Part shown: positions 48,047 to 56,667 of the stretch, piece after piece
Layout: every line of letters begins with the position of its first letter
Position numbering within the stretch: the stretch's first letter is position 1
Assembly (NCBI GenBank): GCA_963765105.1
Contig: CAVXUW010000002.1
Coordinates: 682,001 to 746,000, forward strand
Direction: 5' to 3'
DNA length: 64,000 bases
Source: CALMEC01 sp963765105
Lineage (GTDB): Bacteria > Actinomycetota > Thermoleophilia > Miltoncostaeales > Miltoncostaeaceae
Notes under the pieces: model-generated
Seen by the model: the letters and a program-made list of their open reading frames with translations, nothing else
What the model was told of the DNA's origin: nothing
The model's database searches: none
Made by a program: the position numbers and the translations under genes

Positions 48047-49914
48047 GTGTTGCCGAGCCGCCCCACGGTCCCCTCGACCACCGCGACGCCACCTACTACC
48101 AGGTGCCGCGCCGCCGCCGGGTGGTCCTGTCCGTGCTTGCCTGGCTCATCGTCTTCAGTGGTGGCATCGCGTCTGCGGCATACATCTTCCGCGACAAGTA
48201 CCTCGCCTACGCGCTCTCGGGCGACCTGAACAAGTCGCCCGAGGTGTTGGAAGCGGCGAAGCTGCTCGCGCCGGACCTCCCGGACAAGCCGGTCGACATC
48301 CTCATCATCGGTTCCGACCGGCGTCAGGATGCGAAGGAGCGACGTGGTGATGGACGCAGCGACAGCATCATCCTGGTGCGTCTCGATTTCAACCAGAACT
48401 TCATCTCTCTCTTGTCCTTCCCGCGCGACCTCTATGTCGACATCACCGGGGACGGTGGATTCGACAAGTTGAATGCCGCGTACAGTGACGGGGGCGGTAA
48501 TGCGCGGGTCATTGCGACGGTCCAGCGCCTCACGGGCGAGCCCATTGAGCGCTTCTTCAATGTCGACTTCAACGCTTTCCGCTCACTGGTAAACGATGCC
48601 GGCGGCATTTATCTCGACATCGATCGGGTGTACTTCAACGACAACTCGGGTCCCGGCGAGAACTTCGAGCAGATCAACATCAAGCCCGGATACCAGAAGC
48701 TGCGTGGCTCCGACGCGCTCGACTACGTGCGCTTCCGCAAGGATGGCGGGTCTGACTTCGCTCGGCAGGTACGCCAGCAAGCCTTCCTCGCCGAGCTCAA
48801 GCGCGCCAGTCGTAGTGCGAGGGGGGTCGACAACATCGTCGACGCGATCAATCGCGACGTGCAAACCGATCTCAGATCGCCCAAGCGCCTACGACAGTTC
48901 CTCACTTTTGGCCTGGGGATCGAACAGGACAAGATCTTCCGCACCACCATCACCGACACCCGGCTCGACATGACGGCGAGCGGGGCGTCGATCGTGAGAG
49001 CGTCTCCTGAGACAATTGCGAAAGCCGTTGATGAGTGGAAGAACCCGGTCTTCGGTCCGGCGCAGGGCAGCAACGAAGGCAAGCCGTCGAAGCCGTCCGA
49101 TGTCATCGTCAGCGTCGCCGATGGCAGCAAGAAGCTCCTCGTGGCTCGGCGAGCGCAAGAGGCTATTGCGGCGAAGGGCTACAAGGCGTTCCTCTCCAGC
49201 GACGCCGAGGGTTTCTACCAACGCACCGCCATCTTCTACGCACCGGGCAAACGCGATGATGCAAAGGCCATCCAAGCCTTCTTCGGCGACAATGCCAGCA
49301 TCGCCTCACGTCGCGCGGGTCAACCCGAAGACAACGACGTCTTCGTCGTCGTTGGCGCCGACTACGAAGGGCTCATCACTCCCGAGAAGGTTACGGCGAA
49401 GCCGGCCAAAGTGAAACCCGACACCATCGTCACCACCCAGTTGAAGTCGGCGATTCAGAACATTCGGAGCCAGACGAAGCTCAACTTCGTGGTCCCCACG
49501 CACCTGCCGCGGAACTCGGAGATCGTCTACCTACGGCTCTACAACATCGAGCGGGGTGATCGCGGAAAGCCCGATACCTTTACCGTGGTACTCCGCGTCG
49601 GAAGCGGCAGGCTGGGCAACCGGTATGTGACAATCACCCAGACCGCCATGAAGGACCCGCCGATCGTGAAGACCAACACCGGCGTGGACAAACGCGGGGG
49701 AGGGCGCACGTTCTACAACGGCAAGAACATGCAGCGGCTCTTGTGGCAAAAGGGGAACATGACCTACTGGATCACCAACTCGCTCGACGAGAGCCTCACC
49801 GACGTGACGATCCGTGACATGCGCCAATTCATGGTGCGTCCCGGTAAGGCCGTCGTCCCCAAGGGGCAGAAGGAGACGCGCGTGCCATTCGAAGAGAAGG
49901 GCCGCACGCCATAG
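48043..49914 (+). CDS. LytR-CpsA-Psr (LCP) family cell-envelope glycopolymer transferase
   Basis: 623 residues. A short cytoplasmic N-terminus, one membrane segment (about 27-48), then the LCP domain (about 80-260): DILIIGSDRRQ, RSDSIILVRLD, SLLSFPRDLYVDI and ALDYVRFRKDGGSDFARQVRQQ with the Arg residues that bind the polyprenyl-phosphate donor. A LytR_C domain follows (about 350-440) and an extra C-terminal domain of about 140 residues not seen in minimal LCPs. It attaches teichoic-acid-like or arabinogalactan-like polymers to peptidoglycan. The sugar-nucleotide genes downstream fit. Confidence 0.93.
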   Translation: MSVAEPPHGPLDHRDATYYQVPRRRRVVLSVLAWLIVFSGGIASAAYIFRDKYLAYALSGDLNKSPEVLEAAKLLAPDLPDKPVDILIIGSDRRQDAKERRGDGRSDSIILVRLDFNQNFISLLSFPRDLYVDITGDGGFDKLNAAYSDGGGNARVIATVQRLTGEPIERFFNVDFNAFRSLVNDAGGIYLDIDRVYFNDNSGPGENFEQINIKPGYQKLRGSDALDYVRFRKDGGSDFARQVRQQAFLAELKRASRSARGVDNIVDAINRDVQTDLRSPKRLRQFLTFGLGIEQDKIFRTTITDTRLDMTASGASIVRASPETIAKAVDEWKNPVFGPAQGSNEGKPSKPSDVIVSVADGSKKLLVARRAQEAIAAKGYKAFLSSDAEGFYQRTAIFYAPGKRDDAKAIQAFFGDNASIASRRAGQPEDNDVFVVVGADYEGLITPEKVTAKPAKVKPDTIVTTQLKSAIQNIRSQTKLNFVVPTHLPRNSEIVYLRLYNIERGDRGKPDTFTVVLRVGSGRLGNRYVTITQTAMKDPPIVKTNTGVDKRGGGRTFYNGKNMQRLLWQKGNMTYWITNSLDESLTDVTIRDMRQFMVRPGKAVVPKGQKETRVPFEEKGRTP

Positions 49915-51197
49915 CCCGCGTCGGGGTTATCGGGGCCGGCTACGTCGGCCTGGTTTCGGGTGTCTGCCTTGCCGCGGTCGGCAACGAGGTGACCCTGCGC
50001 GACATCGACCCGGCCAAGATTGCCGCGCTCGAGGCGGGTGACGTCCCCATCTACGAGCCGGGGCTTGCTGACCTCATCGCCGAACACCGCGCACGGCTCA
50101 CATTCACGCTCGACCTGCCGACGCTGCTCGAACGATCAGATCTCATTTTCATCGCCATCGACACGCCACCTACCTACTCGGGCGACGCCGACCTTTCCCG
50201 CGTGATGCACTTCATCGGCGAGATGGGAGCAATCGGTGCCGCCGACCGCCACGTGCTCATCATGAAAAGCACGGTGCCCGTGGGCACCGGCGAACGGGTG
50301 CGGGCCGAGCTCGACGCGCAGGGCCTCGAGAACGTGGGCTACTGTTCCAACCCGGAGTTCCTCAAAGAGGGCGCCGCGATTGACGACTTCATGGCCCCGG
50401 ACCGTGTGGTGATTGGCGACTTCGACTCGGCCGTTGGCGACCGTGTTGCGGCCCTCTACGAACCACTCGGTAAGCCGATCGTTCGCACGACGGTTCCCAC
50501 GGCCGAGATGATCAAGTACGCATCTAACGCGTTTCTCGCCACGAAGATCAGCTTCATCAACGAGATCGCGAACGTCTGCGAAGAGGTCGGCGCCGACGTC
50601 GTCACCGTCGCCAACGGCATGGGCCTCGACAAACGCATCGGCAACGCGTTTCTGAAAGCCGGAATCGGATTCGGAGGGAGTTGTTTCCCAAAAGATGTTT
50701 CTGCCTTGAAACAACTGGCCGGTAACTCCGGCTACCACTTCCAGCTGCTCACCTCGGTGATCGAGGTCAACGAACTGCAGAAGCGCCGCGTCATTGGAAA
50801 GTTGAAGAAGCACCTGGGCCACCTCGATGGCACCACCATCGCCCTGCTCGGCCTCGCCTTCAAACCCGAGACCGACGACGTCCGCGAGGCCTCGAGCCTG
50901 GTGTTGGCGGCCCGTCTGTTGGCCGAAGGGGTGAACGTTCGGGTGTACGACCCTGTTGCCCTCGACGCCGCCCGTGAACGGCTCCGCGGGGTCGACTTCT
51001 GTGAGGACCCGCTCGTGGCAATCGCCGGCGCCGATGCGGCTGTCGTCGTTACCGAATGGCGCCAGATCATCGAGCTGGACTGGACAGCTGCCGTCGCGTC
51101 CATGGCGCGTCCCGTGATTGTCGACGGGCGCAACGTGCTCGATCCTCTGGCCTTGAGAGCAGCGGGCGCTGTCTACGACGGTATTGGCCGCACATGA
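49911..51197 (+). CDS. ugd: UDP-glucose 6-dehydrogenase (start codon ATA inferred)
   Basis: 428 residues from 49911. It oxidises UDP-glucose to UDP-glucuronate with two NAD+. The Rossmann motif RVGVIGAGYVGLVSGVCLA occupies residues 3-21, the catalytic Cys is in GFGGSCFPKD (about 258), and the C-terminal domain ALLGLAFKPETDDVREASS follows. The first ATG/GTG/TTG in frame (GTG 49989) lies after the Rossmann glycines and would give a dead enzyme. ATA 49911 overlaps the preceding stop as ATAG, exactly the 4-bp overlap used by every other junction in this operon. Confidence 0.93.
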   Translation: MARVGVIGAGYVGLVSGVCLAAVGNEVTLRDIDPAKIAALEAGDVPIYEPGLADLIAEHRARLTFTLDLPTLLERSDLIFIAIDTPPTYSGDADLSRVMHFIGEMGAIGAADRHVLIMKSTVPVGTGERVRAELDAQGLENVGYCSNPEFLKEGAAIDDFMAPDRVVIGDFDSAVGDRVAALYEPLGKPIVRTTVPTAEMIKYASNAFLATKISFINEIANVCEEVGADVVTVANGMGLDKRIGNAFLKAGIGFGGSCFPKDVSALKQLAGNSGYHFQLLTSVIEVNELQKRRVIGKLKKHLGHLDGTTIALLGLAFKPETDDVREASSLVLAARLLAEGVNVRVYDPVALDAARERLRGVDFCEDPLVAIAGADAAVVVTEWRQIIELDWTAAVASMARPVIVDGRNVLDPLALRAAGAVYDGIGRT

Positions 51198-52255
51198 TTC
51201 AGGCGGTGATCCTCGTTGGTGGGGAAGGAACGCGACTGCGCCCCCTCACCGATACGCGTCCCAAACCGATGATGACTCTGGTCGACCGGCCGTTCGTGGA
51301 GCACCAACTCGACCACCTCCGGCGCTTCGGTATCACCGACGTGATCTTCTCGTGCGGTTACCTGCCTCGTGCGATTCAGGACTACTTCGGTACCGGGCAA
51401 ACGCTCGGAATGACGCTCCACTATGTGATCGATCCCGAACCGCTCGGCACGGCCGGTGCGGTGAAGAACGCCGAGGAACTCCTCACGAGTGACCGCATCC
51501 TTGTCCTCAACGGCGATGTGCTCACCGACCTCGACGTCGCCGCCCTCGTTGAGCAACACGAGCAATCCGAGGTGGACGCAACCATCGCTCTCACCCCGGT
51601 GGACGACCCCGCCCGCTACGGACTCGTGCGCCTGCATGCCGACAATCGTGTGGCGGCGTTCGTCGAGAAGCCAACGCCCGACCAACTCCTGCCCAACGAG
51701 CCGTACCTCATCAACGCCGGCACGTACCTTCTGGAGCACGCTGTGGTCGACCGCATTCCCGCGGGGCGCCCGGGTTCGATCGAACGCGACATCTTTCCCT
51801 CCCTTGCCGTGGAAGGGCGGCTCGCCGGCTTTCCGAGCGACTGCTACTGGCGCGACATTGGCACCCCCGAGTCGTACCTCCAGGCCCATCTCGATGTCCT
51901 CGGTGGCGTGGTGCGGACCGACTCGCCGACGGGCGAGGCGTACGTCGCGACGGGATGCTCTCTCGCGGCCGACGCCCGGGTTTCATCAGCGACAACGGTG
52001 GGGAAGGGCACTGTCGTGGCGTCGGGTGCCGTTATCGAACGATCCGTTATTGGGTCCGGTGTGGCCATTGGCGAGAACGTTCGCATTCGAGGTGCCATCA
52101 TTGGATGCGACGTCACCGTCGGCGCCGATGCGCAACTCGGCGCGGGCGTCGTAGTCGGCGACAATGCCGTCATTGCCTCGGGGGCCAACCTCGTCGACGA
52201 ATCAGTTCCGACGGGTGCACCCAGACCTTCGACCCTCACCGGAGAACGACGATGA
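51194..52255 (+). CDS. NDP-sugar pyrophosphorylase, mannose-1-phosphate guanylyltransferase-like
   Basis: 353 residues from ATG 51194 (ATGA overlap). N-terminal nucleotidyltransferase domain: ILVGGEGTRLRPLTDTRPKP (residues 6-25), VLNGDVLTD, FVEKPTPD and YLINAGTYLLE. The C-terminal left-handed beta-helix with hexapeptide repeats begins at about 255. It is similar to GDP-mannose or glucose-1-phosphate pyrophosphorylases; the PGI/PMI gene downstream favours mannose-1-phosphate. Confidence 0.87.
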   Translation: MIQAVILVGGEGTRLRPLTDTRPKPMMTLVDRPFVEHQLDHLRRFGITDVIFSCGYLPRAIQDYFGTGQTLGMTLHYVIDPEPLGTAGAVKNAEELLTSDRILVLNGDVLTDLDVAALVEQHEQSEVDATIALTPVDDPARYGLVRLHADNRVAAFVEKPTPDQLLPNEPYLINAGTYLLEHAVVDRIPAGRPGSIERDIFPSLAVEGRLAGFPSDCYWRDIGTPESYLQAHLDVLGGVVRTDSPTGEAYVATGCSLAADARVSSATTVGKGTVVASGAVIERSVIGSGVAIGENVRIRGAIIGCDVTVGADAQLGAGVVVGDNAVIASGANLVDESVPTGAPRPSTLTGERR

Positions 52256-53343
52256 GCGTGCTCGACCACCCCGATATTTTTCACCTCGACTCTCTGGGCA
52301 TCGCTGCCGCAACCGCTCGGGCAGTCACCGTGTTCGACGAGGCCCGCGCTCGCGCCGAGGCAGTTGAACTACCGTTTCCCGGGAGCGCCATCGAGAACGT
52401 CGCCATCTGCGGAATGGGTGGGTCGGCCATTGCCGCTGACCTCATCATCGGGGCGTACTCCGAGCGACTGCGCCGCCCGGTGCAGGTGATCCGCGACTAC
52501 TACCTCCCCGGTTGGGTTGGCGAGAACACCCTGGTGATTGCCTCGTCGTACTCGGGCACTACAGAGGAGACGCTCACCTGCACGATGGAAGCGTTGGATC
52601 GCACCTGCCCGGCGGTGGCCATCTCCACGGGCGGTAAGCTCGTCGACTTCTACGGTGAGCGGGGCGTGCCGATCATTTCGCCTCCTGATGCGCCAATGCC
52701 GCGTGCTGCTCTCGTGCAGATGCTGGCATCGATGCTGGTGGTGCTGGAGCGCCTGGAAGTTCTCCCACCGCTGGACGCCGACTTCACCGAAGCACGCGAA
52801 ACCCTCGCAACGGCGGTTCGTGACTATGGCCCCTCCACCCCGGGAGCGGACAACCCCGCGAAGCAGGTGGCCAACGTCCTGCTCGAACGTCTTCCGCTCA
52901 TTTGGGGTGCGCAAAGCACCGCGCCGATTGCGTACCGCTGGAAGTGCCAGATCAACGAGAACGCGAAGATCCCCGCGTACTGGTCGACGCTTCCGGAGCA
53001 CAACCACAATGAGATCTGCGGGGTCGAAGGATCAGGTGCCTCGGGCGCGCGAACGCGCGTCATCGCTCTGCGCGATCCGCGACACCACCGTCAGGTGGAA
53101 CGGCGCATTGACGTCAGTCGCCAGCTCGTCGACCCGTTCATCGACGGGGTCACGCCGATCATGGCCGACGGCGAAACGGCCCTTGCCCGCATGCTTGACC
53201 TGGTCCTTCTGGGCGATTATGTCTCGCTGTACCTGGCGGCCCTCGGGCAGGTGGACCCTGGGCCCATCACGATGATCGACCGGCTGAAAGAGCAACTCGC
53301 CAACACCGGCTACGGCCGTTCCGCCGACCCATCGACCCAGTGA
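52252..53343 (+). CDS. Bifunctional phosphoglucose/phosphomannose isomerase
   Basis: 363 residues from ATG 52252 with a GGAGA box. SIS-domain protein: CGMGGSAIAADLI (about 51-63), ASSYSGTTEET (about 99-109), and the PGI/PMI-type C-terminal segment with INENAKIPAYWSTLPEHNHNE (seen as NENAKIPAYW then PEHNHNEICG). It interconverts fructose-6-phosphate with glucose- and mannose-6-phosphate, feeding the nucleotidyltransferase encoded upstream. It is coupled to both neighbours by 4-bp overlaps. Confidence 0.92.
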   Translation: MSVLDHPDIFHLDSLGIAAATARAVTVFDEARARAEAVELPFPGSAIENVAICGMGGSAIAADLIIGAYSERLRRPVQVIRDYYLPGWVGENTLVIASSYSGTTEETLTCTMEALDRTCPAVAISTGGKLVDFYGERGVPIISPPDAPMPRAALVQMLASMLVVLERLEVLPPLDADFTEARETLATAVRDYGPSTPGADNPAKQVANVLLERLPLIWGAQSTAPIAYRWKCQINENAKIPAYWSTLPEHNHNEICGVEGSGASGARTRVIALRDPRHHRQVERRIDVSRQLVDPFIDGVTPIMADGETALARMLDLVLLGDYVSLYLAALGQVDPGPITMIDRLKEQLANTGYGRSADPSTQ

Positions 53344-54458
53344 GTTCCGCGACGGCGCCCCCGGGACTCGCTCCCAGCGACATCATCGCTCTGGACGCGG
53401 GTGCGGTACGAATGATCGACCAGACGCGTCTTCCCGGGGAGACGGTCACCGTCACGTGCACCGACTGGCGCGACGTCGTCGACGCCATTGGTCGTCTTGT
53501 CGTTCGGGGGGCCCCCGCCATTGGGATCGCCGGCGCAATGGGGGTCGCGATCGCCGCGCACAACGGCCCACAGGACCTCGACGCGCTGCAGGCCGAGATC
53601 GCTGCGGCGGGCGCGTCACTTCGTGCGGCCCGGCCCACCGCGGTGAACCTGGCCTGGGCGGTCGACCGTCTCCTCGCCGTCGCCGCACAGCACACCGGCC
53701 CACGCGACGCGCTCGTTGAACGCCTGGCCGATGAGGCGCGAACGATCCACACCGATGAGGTGCGCCGCTGCGAGCAGATGGGAGCCCACGCGTTGCCGCT
53801 TCTGCATCGCGGCGCCCGCATCTTGACGCACTGCAATGCCGGTGCCCTTGCCACCGGCGGCTACGGCACCGCGCTTGGGGTCGTCCGGGCCGCCTTTGCC
53901 GCCGACGCCACCGTCCACGTCATCGTCGACGAAACCCGCCCTCTTCTTCAGGGCTCACGGCTCACCGCATGGGAGCTGTGGCAAGAGGGCATCCCGTTTA
54001 CCCTTATCGCCGACAACATGGCCGCCACGATGATGGCGGAGGGGCGCGTGACGCATGTGGTCGTCGGCGCCGACCGAATCGCGGCCAATGGTGACGTCGT
54101 CAACAAGATCGGCACGTACGGTCTCGCGGTGTTGGCGCGCGAGCACGGCATCCCGTTCATCGTCGCTGCTCCCACCACGACGCTCGATCTCACACTGCCG
54201 TCCGCTGCTCAGGTTCCCATTGAAGAACGGGCGGCGACGGAGATCACAGGTATCGACCTGTTCGGCCGGTCAACGAGCCCGGAGGGGACTGTGGTGGCGA
54301 ACCCGGCGTTTGATCGCACACCGCATCGCCTCGTGACCGCCATCGTCACCGAGTTCGGGATCCACAGGGAACCGTACGATCGGTCGCTGCGCGACGCGTG
54401 GGATGCGCTAGCCGACGAAGAAGAACGTCACACCGAGAACCACGTACACCGCCAGTAG
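53340..54458 (+). CDS. mtnA: S-methyl-5-thioribose-1-phosphate isomerase
   Basis: 372 residues from GTG 53340 (GTGA overlap). A methionine-salvage enzyme that converts methylthioribose-1-phosphate to methylthioribulose-1-phosphate. The family blocks are VVRGAPAIGIAGAMGVAIA, ILTHCNAGALATGGYGTALG with the catalytic Cys, VDETRPLLQGSRLTAWEL, and VVGADRIAANGDVVNKIGTY with the catalytic Asp. No other methionine-salvage gene is adjacent; its place in a sugar-nucleotide operon is unusual. The 3' end overlaps the convergent cation antiporter gene by 51 bp. Confidence 0.93.
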   Translation: MSSATAPPGLAPSDIIALDAGAVRMIDQTRLPGETVTVTCTDWRDVVDAIGRLVVRGAPAIGIAGAMGVAIAAHNGPQDLDALQAEIAAAGASLRAARPTAVNLAWAVDRLLAVAAQHTGPRDALVERLADEARTIHTDEVRRCEQMGAHALPLLHRGARILTHCNAGALATGGYGTALGVVRAAFAADATVHVIVDETRPLLQGSRLTAWELWQEGIPFTLIADNMAATMMAEGRVTHVVVGADRIAANGDVVNKIGTYGLAVLAREHGIPFIVAAPTTTLDLTLPSAAQVPIEERAATEITGIDLFGRSTSPEGTVVANPAFDRTPHRLVTAIVTEFGIHREPYDRSLRDAWDALADEEERHTENHVHRQ

Positions 54459-55547
54459 CTGGAGCCCTTCAAACCAGGTTGACTGACCTTCTTGGGTCAC
54501 TTGGTTGGCGATCAGCACGGCCAGGAGGATCGCGCCGAGCTCAAGGCCGTTGAACACCAAGGCCATCGGGAAGTCGCCAACGAAAAACGAGATCATCACC
54601 AGGAGCGGCGCAGCGAAAAGGGCGATCTGAGCGCTCGACCCGATGGAGATGTTGACCGCCAGGTCCATCTTGTTCTTCGCGGCGAAGTAGATCGCCACCC
54701 AGTGCTCGGCGGCATTGCCGACGATGGCGACGACGATCACACCGACGAAGAAGGGGGAGAGACCGATCGACTCCGAGGCCTCGGAAATCGACCCGACCAG
54801 GATCTCGGACAGCACACCCACTGCGACGCCGGCGATTGCCAGCATCGTGACGGCTTTGCGGACCGTCCAGGGCTCCCCGGCGTGTTCATCGGATTCATGC
54901 ACCGGGTTGAACAGGTCCTTATGGGTCTTCATCGAGAAGAAGAGGCCGGCAAGATAGGTCAGCATCAAGACGATCGCAACGCCGAGCGAAAGCCGTTCCA
55001 GATCGTCGGGGAATTCCTGCGCCACCGCGGTTGGGGACGGCAGGCTGCCGCCGATGACGAGCTCAAAAATGGCCGGCATGATGAGCGCAACGCACGCGAG
55101 AAGCAGGGTGAGCGATTGAACACCCGCCGCGGTCGAATCGAAGTGCTGGGTCTTGCGTTTGAGTCCGCCAACGAACATGGCGGCGCCCATCACCAGCAGG
55201 ATGTTGCCGAGGATGGACCCCACCAGCGAGGCCTTGACGACCTCTTGAAGGCCTTCCTTGAGGGCAAAGAACGCGATGATGATCTCCGGTGCGTTTCCGA
55301 ACGTGACATTCAGAAAACCACCGATACCTGGCCCGGAGCGCACCGCCAACTCTTCGGTTGCCCGCCCCATGAGCGCCGCGGTTGGAATCACTCCAAGCGC
55401 CGAGGTCAGGAAGATTGCGGTCGCGTTCCCGTGAGCGAGCTCCAAGAGGATCGCAATCGGAATGAAGGGCACGAGGAAGAGCGGCCACCCGTCGGACGAG
55501 AAGAGGAAGCCGAGAAAGCCTTTGCGTTCTTTCGGTGCAGAGTTCAC
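54408..55547 (-). CDS. Calcium/proton exchanger (CAX family)
   Basis: 379 residues from GTG 55547, with eleven membrane segments in two homologous halves. The alpha-repeat motifs are NVTFGNAPEIIIAFFALKEG in the first half and VAIVGNAAEHWVAIYFAAKN in the second, each with the conserved Asn and Glu. An acidic loop (ESDEHAGEP) separates the halves. It exports Ca2+ in exchange for protons. The last 51 bp overlap mtnA on the other strand. Confidence 0.93.
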   Translation of the reverse strand: MNSAPKERKGFLGFLFSSDGWPLFLVPFIPIAILLELAHGNATAIFLTSALGVIPTAALMGRATEELAVRSGPGIGGFLNVTFGNAPEIIIAFFALKEGLQEVVKASLVGSILGNILLVMGAAMFVGGLKRKTQHFDSTAAGVQSLTLLLACVALIMPAIFELVIGGSLPSPTAVAQEFPDDLERLSLGVAIVLMLTYLAGLFFSMKTHKDLFNPVHESDEHAGEPWTVRKAVTMLAIAGVAVGVLSEILVGSISEASESIGLSPFFVGVIVVAIVGNAAEHWVAIYFAAKNKMDLAVNISIGSSAQIALFAAPLLVMISFFVGDFPMALVFNGLELGAILLAVLIANQVTQEGQSTWFEGLQLLAVYVVLGVTFFFVG

Positions 55548-55607
55548 GGCCCGGAAGTATGCCGAACGAGGCGGGCGCCGGTCCTTACGACGGGCGCGTC
55601 CGAGCGG

Positions 55608-55646
55608 GGTACTGCCCGAGCGCTCATGTTTCGGGCCGGTACTGCC
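55608..55646 (+). promoter_or_regulatory. Repeated 9-mer upstream of a small gene
   Basis: GGTACTGCC occurs at 55608-55616 and 55638-55646, three helical turns apart (30 bp), followed by a small hairpin GGTC-CCAATA-GACC. It lies 36 bp before the start of the 57-residue frame at 55682. The spacing suggests a dimeric regulator site or a structured leader. Not recognised. Confidence 0.35.
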
Positions 55647-55681
55647 GATGGTCCCAATAGACCACGGACGGGAGGCAGCAC

Positions 55682-55855
55682 GTGTCGGATCATGACGACC
55701 GCGGGTTTGATGGGCGCGAGTTCATCGCCATGTGCGCTGCGACAGGCATCGTTGTCGCACGTACCGCAGGCTCACGTGACCACAGCGCGGCCTACGCCTT
55801 CTCACTGATGCTCTGGCGGCGCCGCATGGGTGCATTGGCCGCCATCCCCGCCTAG
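55682..55855 (+). CDS. Small protein of unknown function (57 residues)
   Basis: GTG 55682 has a GGGAGG box 6 nt upstream. The protein is acidic at the N-terminus (SDHDDRGFDGREF) and ends with a basic helical segment (FSLMLWRRRMGALAAIPA). One Cys and one repeated motif (ATGIVVARTAGS) are notable, but there is no signal peptide and no known domain. It is isolated between the divergent cation exchanger and comF. The good ribosome binding site and GC-rich third positions support translation. Confidence 0.55.
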   Translation: MSDHDDRGFDGREFIAMCAATGIVVARTAGSRDHSAAYAFSLMLWRRRMGALAAIPA

Positions 55856-55968
55856 CGGCGATTTCGCCGTTGGCGTCAGTTCACGGCGCGTGAATTGGCA
55901 CAGGGGCCGGTGCGAATTGGCACAGATCTGCGCGCAACGTGTGACATCGGCGCTGGCACGATGGGGAG

Positions 55969-56664
55969 ATGCTGCTTCCGCGCATCGTTGGTGGGCTGCT
56001 TGATCTTCTGACCCCGCTGACCTGTGCGGGATGTGGTCTACCGGGGGTGGCCATCTGCCACGAGTGCGATGGGCGGCTGGTGCGGATCGTGCCGGCCAGC
56101 ATCTGTGAACGCTGTGGCCATCCGTGGAGTCGCCGAGTTCCGCGGTGTCCAGAGTGTCCGCCGCACATTGCAGCCGCTCGGCAGGCGGTGATCTTCGCCG
56201 ACCCTGCTCCCGCGATCCTCCACGCGCTGAAAGACGAACGACGTGAAGAGCTTGCGCGGCTCATCGCCGTGTTCATCCTCGACCTGGTGCCTCCCCCAGG
56301 TCCGGGAACGACGCTCGTTCCCGTGCCGATCACGCGCGAACGACTCGGGGATCGCGGTTTCAATCAGTCCGGTGTCATTGCCCACGCCCTCAGCGCCGCA
56401 TGGGGGAGCTCGGTGAGCGAGATCCTCGTCCGTCAGGGTGATGCTCCGCCTCAGCGCGGGGCGACGGCGGCCGAACGAGTCGAACAGGTACGTGGTGCCT
56501 TTCGTATCGGTCTGTGTGAAACGCCACCGAGCGTGCTTCTCGTAGACGACGTCATGACCACCGGGGCAACCCTCGCGGCCTGCGCACGGGTGCTTCGGGC
56601 CGGTGGCATCCGCAGGGTTGGGGCTGTCGCCTTCGCCCGCGTCGTCGACGGTCGCCGTCTGTGA
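55969..56664 (+). CDS. comF: ComF-family phosphoribosyltransferase-like protein
   Basis: 231 residues from ATG 55969. An N-terminal zinc ribbon of four Cys pairs (CAGCGLPGVAICHEC and CERCGHPWSRRVPRCPEC) precedes a type I phosphoribosyltransferase fold: VPVPITRERLGDRGFNQS and the PRPP loop VLLVDDVMTTGATLAACA. ComF homologues take part in DNA uptake or DNA processing in transformable bacteria, though many genomes keep it without known competence. It is convergent with the TraB gene with 3 bp between. Confidence 0.92.
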   Translation: MLLPRIVGGLLDLLTPLTCAGCGLPGVAICHECDGRLVRIVPASICERCGHPWSRRVPRCPECPPHIAAARQAVIFADPAPAILHALKDERREELARLIAVFILDLVPPPGPGTTLVPVPITRERLGDRGFNQSGVIAHALSAAWGSSVSEILVRQGDAPPQRGATAAERVEQVRGAFRIGLCETPPSVLLVDDVMTTGATLAACARVLRAGGIRRVGAVAFARVVDGRRL

Positions 56665-56667
56665 CCT

